64,000 nt of DNA from Procambarus clarkii (GCF_040958095.1 NC_091208.1:6446693-6510692); one strand, 5' to 3'. Positions 20,349 through 31,541 are shown, counted from the stretch's first letter. Numbers and translations: made by a program. The notes: generated from the letters alone by a model not told the origin.

Positions 20349-20806
20349 TGGATGCAGTGCCTGGTTATGGTTATGTTGTGGCTGAGGGTGTGGAGGCTGG
20401 TGTTGATGTTGTTCAGGGCCTTGTTGAGGTTGGTGATGCAGTGCCTGGTTATGGTTATGTTGTGGCTGAGGGTGTGGAGGCTGGTGTTGATGTTGTTCAG
20501 GGCCTTGTTGAGGTTGGTGATGCAGTGCCTGGTTATGGTTATGTTGTGGCTGAGGGTGTGGAGGCTGGTGTTGATGTTGTTCAGGGCCTTGTTGAGGTTG
20601 GTGATGCAGTGCCTGGTTATGGTTATGTTGTGGCTGAGGGTGTGGAGGCTGGTGTTGATGTTGTTCAGGGCCTTGTTGAGGTTGGTGATGCAGTGTCTGG
20701 TTATGGATATGTTGTGGCTGAGGGTGTGGAGGCTGGTGTTGATGTTGTTCAGGGCCTTGTTGAGGTTGGTGATGTGGTGCCTGGTTATGGTTATGTTGTG
20801 GCTGAC
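20349..20806 (+). repeat. 84-bp minisatellite array, cassette C (about 5.5 units)
   Basis: This is a very homogeneous array. It breaks off inside a unit at GGCTGACGTT and joins directly to the subtype-II middle section (GAAGACTAGCGGAGTGTGTA), so cassette C lacks the MKVEDPD ORF and the CRE array. Confidence 0.92.
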
Positions 20807-21439
20807 GTTGGGAAGCCTTGGGAAGACTAGCGGAGTGTGTATTGTTTTCAAATTTGTTACGTCTCCAATGTAGGGAAAAATTTAATAATATTACCTTAAA
20901 TTCTTAAAACTCGCCTTCCACCTTTGCCCTTGACATCTTCCTTAAGATATAAGGAAAGTTTCTAAAATGTAATAATGATTTTCTAGATTGTGGAGGTATA
21001 AACAATTTAAAAAAATAATTATATTACCCAGGGCCAAACACTGTTTCATTGTATAAATTTATACATCGCTGTAAAAATGTTTACAATGTCACGAAATAGA
21101 GATTTATGTAAATGTAAAGAGAAAACTTCGCTGAAAGCACTTATTTGGGGCAGCCCGAATCATTATCCATTTTCCCTTCATCTTCTCCTGTCACTCACTC
21201 TCCCCCTTTCCTACTCTCCCCCTCTCTTCCTCTTTCCCTCTCTTCTCTACATACTTTTGCATTTTCTCCCCATCAAACAAGAGCTGTCAATATGGTTGGG
21301 AAAACATTAAATCAGCATTTACATAAGATTTACATTTAGGGTGCCCTTATTACACTGAGTCTCCGTTAAATAACGAACCTAAGTAATTTATATAAGTGCA
21401 ATAGTGTAATTTGTCTCTATATACCTAAGCTGTTCTCTT
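20807..21439 (+). other. Subtype-II cassette middle, copy C
   Basis: Non-coding sequence shared with cassette D at 29496-30130 (GTGTATT.TTTTCAAATTTG, TTACATTGTATAAATTT, GCTGAAAGCACTTAT). It replaces the ORF-plus-CRE section of subtype I. Confidence 0.65.
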
Positions 21440-21652
21440 CCCTTGTGGCCACCTGCTGGCTCTAGGCTTACTGCTCTGTGGCCACCTGCTGAGTCTAGGC
21501 TTACTGCTCTGTGGCCACCTGCTGAGTCTAGGCTTACTGCTCGGTGGACACCTGCTGACTCTAGGCTTACTGCTCTGTGGCCACCTGCTGGCTCTAGGCT
21601 TAGTGCTATGTGGCCACCTGCTGGCTCTAGGCTTACTGCTCTGTGGCCACCT
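21440..21652 (+). repeat. 33-bp minisatellite type 2, cassette C (about 6 units)
   Basis: Each 33-base unit carries GTGGCCACCTGCTG and CTAGGCTTACTGCTC. The last unit continues into CTGACCAAAACACTAATAAT, the single-copy form of the type-1 unit. Confidence 0.9.
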
Positions 21653-21805
21653 GACCAAAACACTAATAATAAGAAACACCTGTTGAATGGACAGTTTCTT
21701 TGACAACTACTGGCTTCAGAACACGATACACAGTAGCTAAATGTCCCTATTGGTCTAACAACTGTGACGACCACCGTATTAATTGTTAATTGATTCCTAC
21801 CCACC

Positions 21806-22013
21806 TTTCATGTTCATAGAAAACGGTACCATCCGTTTGTATGTGCTTCGGCTCGGACGCCAGCAGAGAGGTAAACAAGAACATACAGGACGCCCGCCAA
21901 GCTTGGTAGCTACTAGTCATGTAATCGTTTATAAGTATTAAAGTCAGTAACCAAGCAATGGCTTTATATCAACTCTACAACCAAGACTTCCTCAGCTACA
22001 CACAAACACCACA
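21806..22013 (+). repeat. 5' LTR of the RT-less Gypsy element
   Basis: It starts TTTCATGTTCATAGAAAACG and ends ACACAAACACCACA. The other LTR begins TGTCATG, so the expected TG start is mutated here. Confidence 0.85.
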
Positions 22014-22104
22014 CTGGCGACGAGGATGAACTGTGAAAGCAGGTATTTGTTCAGCTCAAAACACAAGGAAGAAGCATGCTGGCCGGAGGAGGAAGAGAAG
22101 CTGT

Positions 22105-22250
22105 CGGTGAGCACCATACTCGATGCTGTTTGCTAACCAATGCTGTGTGCTAACCAATGCTGTGTGCTATCCAGTGCTGTGTGCTAACCCAAGCTATGTG
22201 CTAACCAATGCTATGTGCTGACTGAAGCTGTGTACTGAGGAATCTGGATA
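22105..22250 (+). repeat. Tandem 16-18-base repeat in the Gypsy leader
   Basis: About seven imperfect copies of GCTGTGTGCTAACCAAT lie in the untranslated leader between the primer binding site and gag. Confidence 0.8.
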
Positions 22251-22658
22251 TCTGCCAATGCCGTGTACTAAATGACGCTTTGATGTTATGTACAAAACTC
22301 GATGTTGTATACGAAACGACGCTTCGTGCTACAAAATTCATCATGCTGTGAACTCTGCTGTGTTGACAGTGCTTAAAACTCATCAAACAACAACATTGCT
22401 GACAACTGCTGTACCAAATGCTGTGCCAACTGCTGACAACTGCTGTAGGTAGGAACAACACCACAAGTACACTAGACTAGGTAAGAAGTCAGTTGCTGCT
22501 ATATTGTGCACTGTTGTGAACTTTTGCATTAAAATGCTTGTGTGCTTTGCAAAATTAAAGTAATTACAGTGAATTCTTAACTAACATATACAGTGCAGTA
22601 AGTGTTTAGTATTCTGAGGAACATTTTAAGTGATAGGTTTACTTTTATACAGTAAAAA

Positions 22659-23834
22659 ATGGCACATATACATCAGTTTCCTGCATTTGATCCTGACTGT
22701 GAACAGACAAACCTGTCACAAAGGTGGACCAAATGGCTTAAAAGGTTTGAAAATTTGTTGATAGTTTCAGACATCAAAAGTGCTGAAAGAAAGCGTGCCT
22801 TTCTACTTCATTATGTAGGTGATCGAGTTTGTGACATCTTTGATACACTGAAAGACACTGGTGGTACCAAAGATTACGATTTTGCCAAAGCCAAATTAAC
22901 TGAACATTTTAAACTTAGGCAAAACACTGCAATGGAAATTATGCATTTCAGGAGAGCCGAACAACTCTCTAATGAAACCGTGGATCAATACCACACACGT
23001 CTGCAGGGTTTAGCAGCCCATTGTCAGTTTGCTGATGTTGACAAAGAAATCAAACAGCAAATAATTGAAACATGCACATTTACACGTCTCCGTCGAAGAG
23101 CTCTAGAACTTGTTGATGATGAAAGTTCTTTTACCAAGATACTAGATATTGCTCGTCAAATGGAAGATGCTGCACGTGATGCTCGTGTCATGGAGTGCAG
23201 TGAAAACAACGATTCTGCCATTGTTACTAACAGTGATGAGGTATGTAAGGTTCAGGGAGGACACCGTGATCATAAAAGATATCATGGCAAACCTAACAGT
23301 AAATTGAGCCTAGAACCACATCACAAATGGGGTCAAGGAACAAGACTCAAGCAGTCACAACGACCCACATCAGAGGGTGTTAACAATAAATGTTACAATT
23401 GTGGAGGAGACTACCCACACCAAGATAATGTTTGTCCTGCTCAAGGTAAGAAGTGCTATGAGTGTGGAAAACTAGGTCATTTTGGTGCTATGTGTCGTTC
23501 CGCACTAAAGAAGCCACAGTCAGTGAATAAAAGCACTGTACGAGGATCAGGTCATAGGGGTCGAGGTGGTAAACACAATATTGCACCTCATATCCAAAAT
23601 GTTAATAATATAAAAGACAATATGTCATTACAACCAGTCTTAGATGACAGTGAATGTGATTATATTTATGGAGTACAATCAATCACAGAATGGAATGATC
23701 TCCCAAACAACCCAGAGACTATAGTATACATTGCTGGTATTTGTCTCAAAGTTCTCATTGACACTGGATCAAACATTGACACCATTGCTGATTGCCACTA
23801 TGAGAAATTTAAAAAAACAGTTCCCAAAGCTTGA
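22659..23834 (+). CDS. Gypsy Gag and start of protease
   Basis: The frame starts at ATG 22659 (MAHIHQFPAFDPDCEQ). Residues 15-180 form an all-helical capsid-like region (RWTKWLKRFENLLIV, MEIMHFRRAEQLSNETVDQY). Two zinc knuckles follow near residues 245-285: CYNCGGDYPHQDNVC, an unusual spacing with five residues before His, and the standard CYECGKLGHFGAMC. The aspartic protease motif VLIDTGSN appears near residue 365. The frame then ends at TGA 23832 just after an A7 run (about 23811-23817). Homologous protease sequence continues in the +1 frame, so either the A-run lost or gained a base or the element used a frameshift there. Given the other lesions, mutation is likelier. Confidence 0.85.
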   Translation: MAHIHQFPAFDPDCEQTNLSQRWTKWLKRFENLLIVSDIKSAERKRAFLLHYVGDRVCDIFDTLKDTGGTKDYDFAKAKLTEHFKLRQNTAMEIMHFRRAEQLSNETVDQYHTRLQGLAAHCQFADVDKEIKQQIIETCTFTRLRRRALELVDDESSFTKILDIARQMEDAARDARVMECSENNDSAIVTNSDEVCKVQGGHRDHKRYHGKPNSKLSLEPHHKWGQGTRLKQSQRPTSEGVNNKCYNCGGDYPHQDNVCPAQGKKCYECGKLGHFGAMCRSALKKPQSVNKSTVRGSGHRGRGGKHNIAPHIQNVNNIKDNMSLQPVLDDSECDYIYGVQSITEWNDLPNNPETIVYIAGICLKVLIDTGSNIDTIADCHYEKFKKTVPKA

Positions 23835-25405
23835 AAACTATAATGGCAAAGCCACTGCCTATGCTTCAAAGGTAGCCTTGCCCAGTGATTGGAACAATCA
23901 CTGCAGAGATTAAGTCAAAGAGTGCAATGCTCACTACTACATTCCATGTTGTTAGGAATGCAAAGGAGTCTCTACTCAGTTACAAGACTTCAACCAAATT
24001 GGGGCTACTTCAGCTTTCTAATGCTGTAGCAGTGGAATCAGCAAACAATGTTGATGCTATTGTTGCTGAATTTTTTGATCGATTTGAACCTACAGATTGT
24101 TATACTGATAGGAAAGTTCAGCTGCACATTAACCCAGATGTAATTCAAGTTGCCGAGGAATATGTACACTCTGTAACCTGTGATGCAGTCCCTAAGGCTC
24201 TCACTCTTGATGAAATCCGTACTGCAACCCTAGAGGACCCAACTCTGCAAGCAACAGTGGATGCATTGACTAAGAAAAAGTTTCCACGCATCCCACCCTC
24301 AGGAGTTGACCAAGATGCATTCAAAGCACTTGAACGCATCCAGACAGAATTAAGTGTTACGCAACAACGCGACACCGTGCTGCGAGGTACTCGTATCGTC
24401 ATTCCAGCTGTTCTCCAGCAACGTGCTCTGAAGCTTGCACATCAAGGACACCAAGGTCTTGATAGGACCAAACAACTGCTACGAGAAAAGGTGTGGTTTC
24501 CTGGCATTGATCGTCAAGCACAGGACATGCATGATGCCTGTGTCCCTTGCCAAGCTGCAGTGGATACTTCAAGACCAACACCTCTACAAACTTCACCACT
24601 ACCTGCTGCACCATGGACGGAAGTATCGATGGACTTCTGCGGACCACTACCAACTGGAGAGTACTTGATGGTAGTCATTGATGATCACTAACGTTATCCA
24701 GAAGTATAAATCATCACTTCCACATCTGCAAAGGCTGTCATCCCGAAACTCTACAAGATCTTTTCAAACTTTGGCATTCCTGAAGTTGTCAAGACGGACA
24801 ATGGACCGCCATTCAATGGACAAGACATCGTCAACTTTGCTGAGCATATTGGATTCAAACACCGCCGTGTGATGCCACTACATCCTCAAGCAAATGGAGA
24901 AGTTGAGAGATTCATTCAACCTCTCATGAAAGCGGTACGCTGTGCTCATGCCGAAGGACGATCCTGGAAACAAGCTATGTATGCTTTTCTTAGGAACTAC
25001 CGTGCGATACCACATGGAACACTGGGCAAGTCACCTGGTGAACTTTTATTTGGACGTCCTATGAGAATCGCACTACCTGTCATGCCAGCCGAGGTAACGG
25101 ATAAACATCTCGCTCAGAAGGATGCACTAGCCAAGGACAAAATGAAAATTGCTCATGATCAACGTGCAAAGGAACAATTTATAAAGGTTGGAGACACTGT
25201 TCTAGTTAAAAAGAAAAAAGAGGGAAAGCTAGATATGCCATATCATACAAAACCATATAAAGTGATTAGTGTAAAAGGAACTATGGTAACAGCTTGAAAT
25301 AAAGATCATAGTATAACATGTAATATGGCTTATTTCAAAGTGATTCCAACTAGTGTAGAAAATGATGAAGTGCAAAGTCGTACAAACGATAAAAAAAATG
25401 AGTAA
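23835..25405 (+). pseudogene. Gypsy protease remainder and integrase, RT-RNase H deleted
   Basis: After two frame changes (about 23815 and 23890) the frame from 23890 reads the protease C-terminus (TTTFHVVRNAKESLLSY) and KLGLLQL. It then passes near 24150 directly from the pre-RT segment (KVQLHINPDVIQ) to the pre-integrase segment (AEEYVHSVTCDAVPKALTLD), so RT and RNase H are absent. The integrase zinc finger is visible (HQGHQGLDRTK ... CVPC), as are the core residues in MDFCGPLP, KTDNGPPFNG and GEVERFIQPL. In-frame stops fall at 24689, near 24707 and at 25295. The GPY-like end (FIKVGDTVLVKKKKEGKL) continues to TAA 25403. It cannot make active integrase. Confidence 0.85.
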
Positions 25406-25824
25406 TAACTCAACAAACAATTCATCAAGGGATATTCTTGTATTTAAGGACTCTTGTCCTAAACGTCATGTTAAACGCCCTATGCAATTTGATGATTAAT
25501 TGTGTTCCTATGTAATGCAAAGTATTTACTGATTATGCTCAACTAAATTTAATATTGTTTGAATAATGCAGATCCCTCATTCAATATTTTGTAACTTTGT
25601 ATTACAGTTTCTTTCATTTTTGTTTAACATTGCATTTGTATTTTTAACATTGAAATCCTATGTGGTAAAGATTAAGTTGTTTAAATTCTTTGTGTGCTTA
25701 ATTAATGTTAAATGTATGCAATATCTCTTGATATGTTAATAACTTACTTTGTATCAATAACTTTGCTTTGTGCTACAAGCATGGTAGACATCCTGTATTC
25801 ATTCTTTTTAAAGAAAAGGAGGGA

Positions 25825-26031
25825 TGTCATGTTCACAGAAAACGGTACCATCCGTTTGTATGTGCTGTGGCTCGGACGCCAGCAGAGAGGTAAACAAGAG
25901 AGCGTACAGGACGCCTACCAGCCTGGAAGCTACTAGTCATGTATCAGCTTAAGTATTAAAGTCAGTAACAAAGCAATGGCTTTATATCAACCATACAACC
26001 AAGACTTCCTCAGTAACACACAAACACCACA
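25825..26031 (+). repeat. 3' LTR of the RT-less Gypsy element
   Basis: It starts TGTCATGTTCACAGAAAACG right after the purine tract and ends ACACAAACACCACA. Cassette sequence resumes at CCACAAAAAGTTTTATG. Confidence 0.87.
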
Positions 26032-26080
26032 CCACAAAAAGTTTTATGTGTGTAATGTATACTAAAAACTTTGATATTTT

Positions 26081-28281
26081 TACTTAGAAGAAATTAAATG
26101 AAAACGTCCATAGAGCTGGCAAGCAGGGGATGGAAGAACGGGGCGAGGCTGCAGAAATCTTGAGCAAGGATCCGGGGATGAGGTGAAGAGGGGAGATGAA
26201 AGATCGGTGGCCCAACCACCGTGGATTTGAGCTTGATCAGATGGAAGTAGAATTGAGTGGGGTGTCATTTGCAGTACACACAGAGGCCGGGAACGCAAGC
26301 AGCTGGCAGTGGAGGTTTGATGTCAGATGTTGATGTTAAGTCAGTTCGTTAGTAGTCTTCTTCCTTGTTGGTTTCACCAAACTTTGATCGTTGTTCTTTT
26401 TTTTGGGCTTGTCGGTCTTGGTGGTCACGGTTCGTGTTGATGCTTGGAGGTGATCTTTCCTTGGGGGTGATGGTGTACCGACAGATACGTCCTCATCCGA
26501 TTCATCAGATGAGTGAAGAGCAGGGGTGTTGACACGCTGGGGTAGATTTCTTGAAGGTTGAGTTCTTGAGGGTTGATGTCTTGAAGGTAGAGTTCTCGGA
26601 GGGTGAGTAACAGCGGTAGGTACTGCAGCAGAAGGTGCTGCATAGTTGGTACCCTCTATAGGGTCACACCAAGGGTCGATAGCAGCGAAATTTGCCACTG
26701 AGACGGGTGAAGGGACAGCAGCAGCTGGAGAAGCGTGTGGAGCAGGAGCTGACAGTAAGTCTGAAAGCGTGGCTGCGTTCACAGTGATGTCATGGTTGGT
26801 AACTGGAACTGTTGCAGAAGTGGGGGTCACAGGAGGCAGAGTCTTGTGAGCTGTAGGTACCCGAACAGGATCTGAGGGCTGCATTGCAGTGGCGGAATCG
26901 TCGTCGTCGGATGTAGAGTCAGCATCCTCCTCTACAGGGTCAGTTGTTGGAGATGAACGTGGAGCGTTGAAAACTTCTTCAGGAATAATGAAGGTAGGGA
27001 GACCGTTCGCCTTGTAAAGAATTTTCAAAAGCCTCACAAATTCTCGGGGGTTATTGCCAGCAGTCATTCTGGCTGTTGATATCAAAGCTTTTACTGTGCT
27101 CTGCACAATTAGCTTTGTCTTTGCTTGGGCCGGTGGCGATGGCTGGCTCGACGAATCGCTGGTTGGCGTTTGGGAGCAGGCTCCCCATTGGCTGGTAGTA
27201 GGAGTGGGACGTCCTCCCGGAAGCTCCGGGAAGATGGCGGCTTGGGCGTTGAAACCTGAAGTAGAGGTGGTCGCTGATTGGCTTGTTGCTTCAGAGGTAC
27301 TGGCTCCGGTTGAAGATGTGGATTTCTCCATGTTTTTAATGACGTTTTGTCTGTGAGGACAACGTATGGAGATTGCTGGATGATCGCCTTTGCACAGCAG
27401 ACAGCATAGTGTTTCAGACTTGCAGATGGAGTAATGGTGGTCAGCTGAGCAGAGGCTACACTTCTGAATACGCTGGGTACATTTGCTGGTGGAGTGGGTG
27501 TGCTCGTAGCACCGGAGGCACTGGTTGACGATGTGGAAACGTTCCATCTTCACACGGAAAGGCGGAATGGGAATTCCAAAGCTGTAAACTCCATTTCTGG
27601 TAGCCATAGTAGCCGCAGCTACTGTCTCGAAGGTCAGCTTCAGGGAGCGATTTCCATTGAAGAAGTGAGCTTCGTGAAGCCCTAAGTCCGGGTTTGATGC
27701 CTTGAAGTCGTGCATGAACGCTCTTTCATCAGCTTCATCTTGTTCCACGATCCATTGACTGAGATCTTGAATAACTACAGAGTGTGCAGTCAGGTACTGG
27801 CGTGGGAAGTTGAGACGAAGGTGTTGGTTGGAGAAGTTAGCGCTGAAAGACAGAAGTTTGTCGACTTCCTCCTCACTATAAAAGAAGAAAAGGATGTCCG
27901 TGCCTTCCTGCTTGATGTTGTTGGGTCACTCCTGCAACGTCTTTAAAGAGCTTCAGGAGAGATGTCTTGGAGAATGGTTGCTCGTTGAGGGGCGTACCCC
28001 TGATCTTGAAGCGTTTGTGACGCATGATGAGCTTCCTGGTGGCCGATGGCTCTCTCAAAGACTACACGTCACTGGAGATGGCCTCCCGTCTCTACCCGGC
28101 ATAAAATACCAAGTTAGCAGTGGGGTCTGACCATCTAGAGAGACGCAAGTCTGCTGCCAATTGTTTATCCACCCTGCAGTACTAGGTGCGAGAGAGAAGA
28201 GCTGGAGCAACGCGAGCACGTCCGACCGCGACGGTTGCTAGTTGCTCGTGATCGTGATGATCTGTGATCCTACTTAGAAGA
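26081..28281 (-). mobile_element. ORF1-only non-LTR element, copy 2, with 11-bp TSD
   Basis: TACTTAGAAGA occurs at 26081-26091 and 28271-28281 and brackets a 2179-bp minus-strand element. It has a 5' UTR (about 28026-28270), ORF1 (26336-28025) and a 240-bp 3' UTR. Both ends are therefore defined and nothing downstream of ORF1 has been lost by truncation. This is evidence that the mobile unit itself lacks ORF2, or arose by internal deletion before it moved. Confidence 0.85.
26336..28025 (-). pseudogene. Non-LTR ORF1 (gag-like), copy 2, single frameshift
   Basis: ATG 28025 starts MRHKRFKIRGTPLNEQPFSK. A two-base deletion near 27925, judged against copy 1, shifts the frame. From there the second frame is open for about 525 residues to 26336. 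It shows LSFSANFSNQHLRLNFPRQ, FETVAAATMATRNGVYSFG, three knuckles (CLRCYEHTHSTSKC, CSLCSADHHYSIC, CLLCKGDHPAISIRC) and the FNAQAAIFPELPGGRP signature. A long Ser/Thr/Pro/Ala-rich region with an acidic patch (STSDDDDSAT) follows, ending in a basic tail (KPKKKNNDQ). The knuckle region is almost identical to copy 1, but the Pro/Ser linkers differ greatly in length. The two lesions in the two copies are different events. Confidence 0.82.
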
Positions 28282-28779
28282 CATTGTTGTAAGTTTCTTT
28301 ATATACAAATAACATCTTTTTACAAAAAATAAAAATAGAATAATTTTGTGTTAAAATTTATTAATATCTTAAAAATTTCAAATTTCAAATTTTATACTGT
28401 TAATCAAATAGTAATATTAAAATATGTACTTGTTACGAACTAATTATATTTAAGAAGTAATATTTATTAATACTCTGCCCTTCCCCCTCCCACCGCAAAA
28501 AAAAACACACACATATGGTCATGGTTTTCTATACCGATTAAATGGGCAATTGTTATATTCACAATTTTTGATGTTTCATTCCACCAGAAATTGTGTTGAT
28601 ATTTTCAATACCTTATTAATATCCCCTTTGTGTACTGTATTCTTAGGGCACTGTCACAGTCGTCAGTAAGTGGGGATCACTTAGCTGCTGGGCACCATTC
28701 CTTCCTTCCTTCCCCCCCCCCCCCAACTTTCCCAGTCCTATCCCAAATCCTTATCCTGTAACAGGATGCAGGTTTTACA
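28282..28779 (+). other. Cassette D leader
   Basis: AT-rich leader with TTTTCTATACCGATTAAATG and GTATTCTTAGG, a C-tract at about 28721-28731, then CCTTATCCTGTAACAGGATGCAG. No array follows. Confidence 0.7.
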
Positions 28780-28799
28780 GATGCAGTGCACACTGCATC
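28780..28799. repeat. 20-bp palindrome at a collapsed 84-bp array
   Basis: GATGCAGTG CA CACTGCATC is a perfect inverted repeat built from the array's own GATGCAGTG end. It marks where the 84-bp array should begin in cassette D. Sequence then jumps to the GTGCAGAAATATTG block, so the array and ORF are deleted. Confidence 0.8.
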
Positions 28800-28944
28800 A
28801 ACACAGTGCAGTGTTGAGTGCAGAAATATTGAGATATTGCTATTGAATTGAAGAAATATCCAGAAAGCAGATGTTTAACAGTGCCTTACAATGATCACTG
28901 CAATGAGCAGTGAGTCCATTCACATGTCAGAGTCCTCACATTCA

Positions 28945-29150
28945 TGAGGGGTCCTGCTTAGTGCATGACGTCACTGGGGGGCCTGCTTAATGCATGACAT
29001 CACTGGGGGTCCTGCTTAGTGCATAACGTCACGGGTGGGGGCCTGCTGAATGCATGACGTCACTAGGGTCCTGCTTAGTGCATGACGTCACTGGGGTCTC
29101 GCTTAGTGCATGTCATCACTGAAGTCCACCTTAGTGCATGACGTCACTGG
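28945..29150 (+). repeat. 28-bp CRE minisatellite, cassette D (about 7 units)
   Basis: Four perfect TGACGTCA sites among about seven units. Degenerate units read TGACATCA, TAACGTCA and TGTCATCA. Confidence 0.88.
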
Positions 29151-30131
29151 TCTCCTCTCACTGTCAGTACTTGGTCACGTGACCCTAAATGTGTCACTGA
29201 GTACTGTGAAGTTGTTCTACTTTGCACCATCGTGTTTAACGGAAATAATTCATTAAAATACAGAGCCTGACACCAACCTTATTACATAATACACTGTAAC
29301 ACTACAGCCTTTTCCCCTGGGTAGCGTGTCAAGCCGTCCTCATAATAGAACGTCGCATTTTGACGTATAGTCTACCTGAGACCAAAAATAGTCGTACTGG
29401 AGAATGGAAGCGGCTCGCTTAAGTGAGTTATTGTCCCGTTTTCTGTTTTGGATTCTCTGGTAGGTTAGGATAAGGGCACTTCAATACGACAGTTTCTTGA
29501 CGTTTGGAAGCGTTAGGAGGAGTAGCTGAATGTGTATTCTTTTCAAATTTGTTATGCCCTTAATGTAGGGGAAAAAATGGATATTATTTCCTTTAAGCTT
29601 TAAATTGTGCCTTTGATCCTTATCCTTGACGTCTTTCGTAAACTCTCTAAGGCAATTTTCTAAAAAATAGTAACGATTTTCTAGATTTTGGAGACATAAG
29701 CAATTACAAAATATATATTACCCAACGCCAAAAACTGTTACATTGTATAAATTTTTACATCGCTGTAAAATTGCCCCAATGTCACAAAACAAAGTTTCAG
29801 GTAAAGGTAAAGAGAATACTTTGCTGAAAGCACTTATGAAAAGCAGCCCAAATCAGAATCCCTTTTGCCCTTCATATTCTTCCCTTCTCATCCTTTCTTC
29901 TATTCAAACTTTAGCATTTTCTTTCCATCAAACCAGAGCTGTTAATATAGACTGGGAAATAATTAAATCAACATTTACATAGTTGATGTTAAGTTGCCTT
30001 TATTACACTTAGTCCCCGTCATATAAGAACCTCAGTAATAAATAAAATATTAGTGCTAAAGAGAAATTTAGCAATTTATTTTTAAGTTGTTTTTCCCTTT
30101 TCAACCTGTTAGCTCTAGGTTAAGTATACTG
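29151..30131 (+). other. Cassette D spacer and subtype-II middle
   Basis: 29151-29495 is unique sequence with no open frame. 29496-30131 matches 20807-21439 of cassette C. Confidence 0.6.
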
Positions 30132-30330
30132 TGACTGTGGCTTAGTGCTCTGTGGCCGCCTTCTAGCTCGAGGCTTATAGCTCTGTGGCCGCCTTCTAGC
30201 TCGAGGCTTATAGCTCTGTGGCCACTTGTTGGCTCTAGGCTTATTGCTCTATGGCCACTTGTTGGCTCAAGGTTTACGCTCTGTGGGTATCTTTTGACTC
30301 TAGGGTAAGTGCTATGTGGCCACCTGACCA
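30132..30330 (+). repeat. 33-bp minisatellite type 2, cassette D (about 5 diverged units)
   Basis: Units such as CTCTGTGGCCGCCTTCTAGC, each with GAGGCTTATAG or a close variant, match the cassette C array but are more diverged from one another. Confidence 0.85.
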
Positions 30331-30399
30331 AAACACCAATAACAAGAAACACCATCATTACCAAAACTGTGACGACCACTGTAGTACACAGTATCTTAG

Positions 30400-30970
30400 T
30401 GAACCCTACTCACTGAAGACTAAAGTTCAATATGTACATTGTACACTAAAAATAAATGCGAAAAGTCGTGCAACCATTACCTTTATTGTGTTTAAAATAA
30501 AAGGTTCTTTGTATATAAATAATATTTTTTTTTAAATTAATAAAAAAACAAACGTTTTTGCTCAAATTTATAAACATCTTAAAATTAAAAAAAAAAGTGC
30601 ACTTTGTTTCTATATTCTTATTTTGTTAATAAAATCGTAATATAAATATATTTGCAGATTACGAACTGTTGTATTTAAAAAGAAATAAATATTGACATCC
30701 TGCTGTTTCTCCCACACTCATAAGGTTGTCTGGTCGTGATTTTCTATACCGCTTTAATGGATAACCACAATATTCAAAATTTTTATGTTTCATTCCACAA
30801 GAAATTTTGTATTGATACTTCGAATACCTTATTAAAATCCCCTTTGCATACCGTATTCTTACGCCACTGTTACAGTCATCAGTAAATGGGGATCACTTAG
30901 CTAATGGGCACCATTCGTTCCACCCCCCCCCCCACTCCTCCGTCCAATCCCAAATCCTTATCCGGCAATT
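30400..30970 (+). other. Cassette E leader
   Basis: AT-rich leader with TTTTCTATACCGCTTTAATG, TACCGTATTCTTACGCCA and a C-tract at about 30923-30933. No gene. Confidence 0.7.
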
Positions 30971-31020
30971 CGATGCAGTGCCTGTTTATGGTTATGTTGT
31001 GGCTGAGGGTGTGGAGGCCG
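30971..31020 (+). repeat. 84-bp minisatellite, cassette E, first half-unit before an insertion
   Basis: GATGCAGTGCCTGTTTATGG and the rest of half a unit are cut at GAGGGTGTGGAGGCCG by the element at 31021-33518. The array resumes at 33519. Confidence 0.9.
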
Positions 31021-31156
31021 AAGAGGAGTTGGGTGGTGACCGCCGGCCAGGTCGGACGTTCCTGAGGTCTCTCCGCTCCTGGCTAGTGTTTCCGTTGGGT
31101 GATTGCTTGTTTGCCCTGCTGGTGGTGGTTTGTCACTGACAGGGTGACGTTTGCTT

Positions 31157-31541
31157 AGCCATGCAACCCGTTCTCGCAAATTTAATAAGTCAATATTGAC
31201 TTATTAGTTGCGTGCATAGGTGACATACTAAACATAATAGTTTCCCTTGAAAAGCTTCATAGAAAACACCGACCTTACCTAACCTACTTAGTATGTTAAA
31301 ATAAGCATCTTATAGCTTCGTAATTACAATTGTTACTTAACCTATTATAGGTATAGGTTAGGTAATAATTGTAATTACGAAGCAATAAGATGCTTATCTT
31401 AACATACTAAGTAGGTTAGGTAAGGTTAGTGTTTTCTATGAAGCTTTTCAAGGGAAACTATTATGTTAAGTATGTCACCTATGCACATATTTAATAAATC
31501 AATATTGACTTATTAAATTTGCGAGAACGGGTTGAGCCATG
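31157..31541. mobile_element. Foldback MITE, copy 1, inserted at a start codon
   Basis: A 371-bp element (31164-31534) is almost entirely one inverted repeat centred near 31347. It begins CAACCCGTTCTCGCA and ends TGCGAGAACGGGTTG. It is flanked by AGCCATG at 31157-31163 and 31535-31541, a 7-base target duplication. It has no coding capacity and must have been moved by a DNA transposase from elsewhere. Confidence 0.9.

Larger units (their letters stand above)
21806..26031 (+). mobile_element. Ty3/Gypsy LTR retrotransposon lacking RT and RNase H
   Basis: The LTRs (21806-22013 and 25825-26031, about 208 bp) bracket a gag-protease ORF and an integrase region. The left LTR is followed by TGGCGACGAGGAT, a plausible primer binding site. 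The right LTR is preceded by a purine tract (AAAGAAAAGGAGGGA). By eye the LTRs differ at roughly one base in ten, so this is an old insertion. It sits in the tail of cassette C; CCAC flanks both sides and may be part of the TSD. About 1.5-2 kb expected between protease and integrase is missing. Confidence 0.88.
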
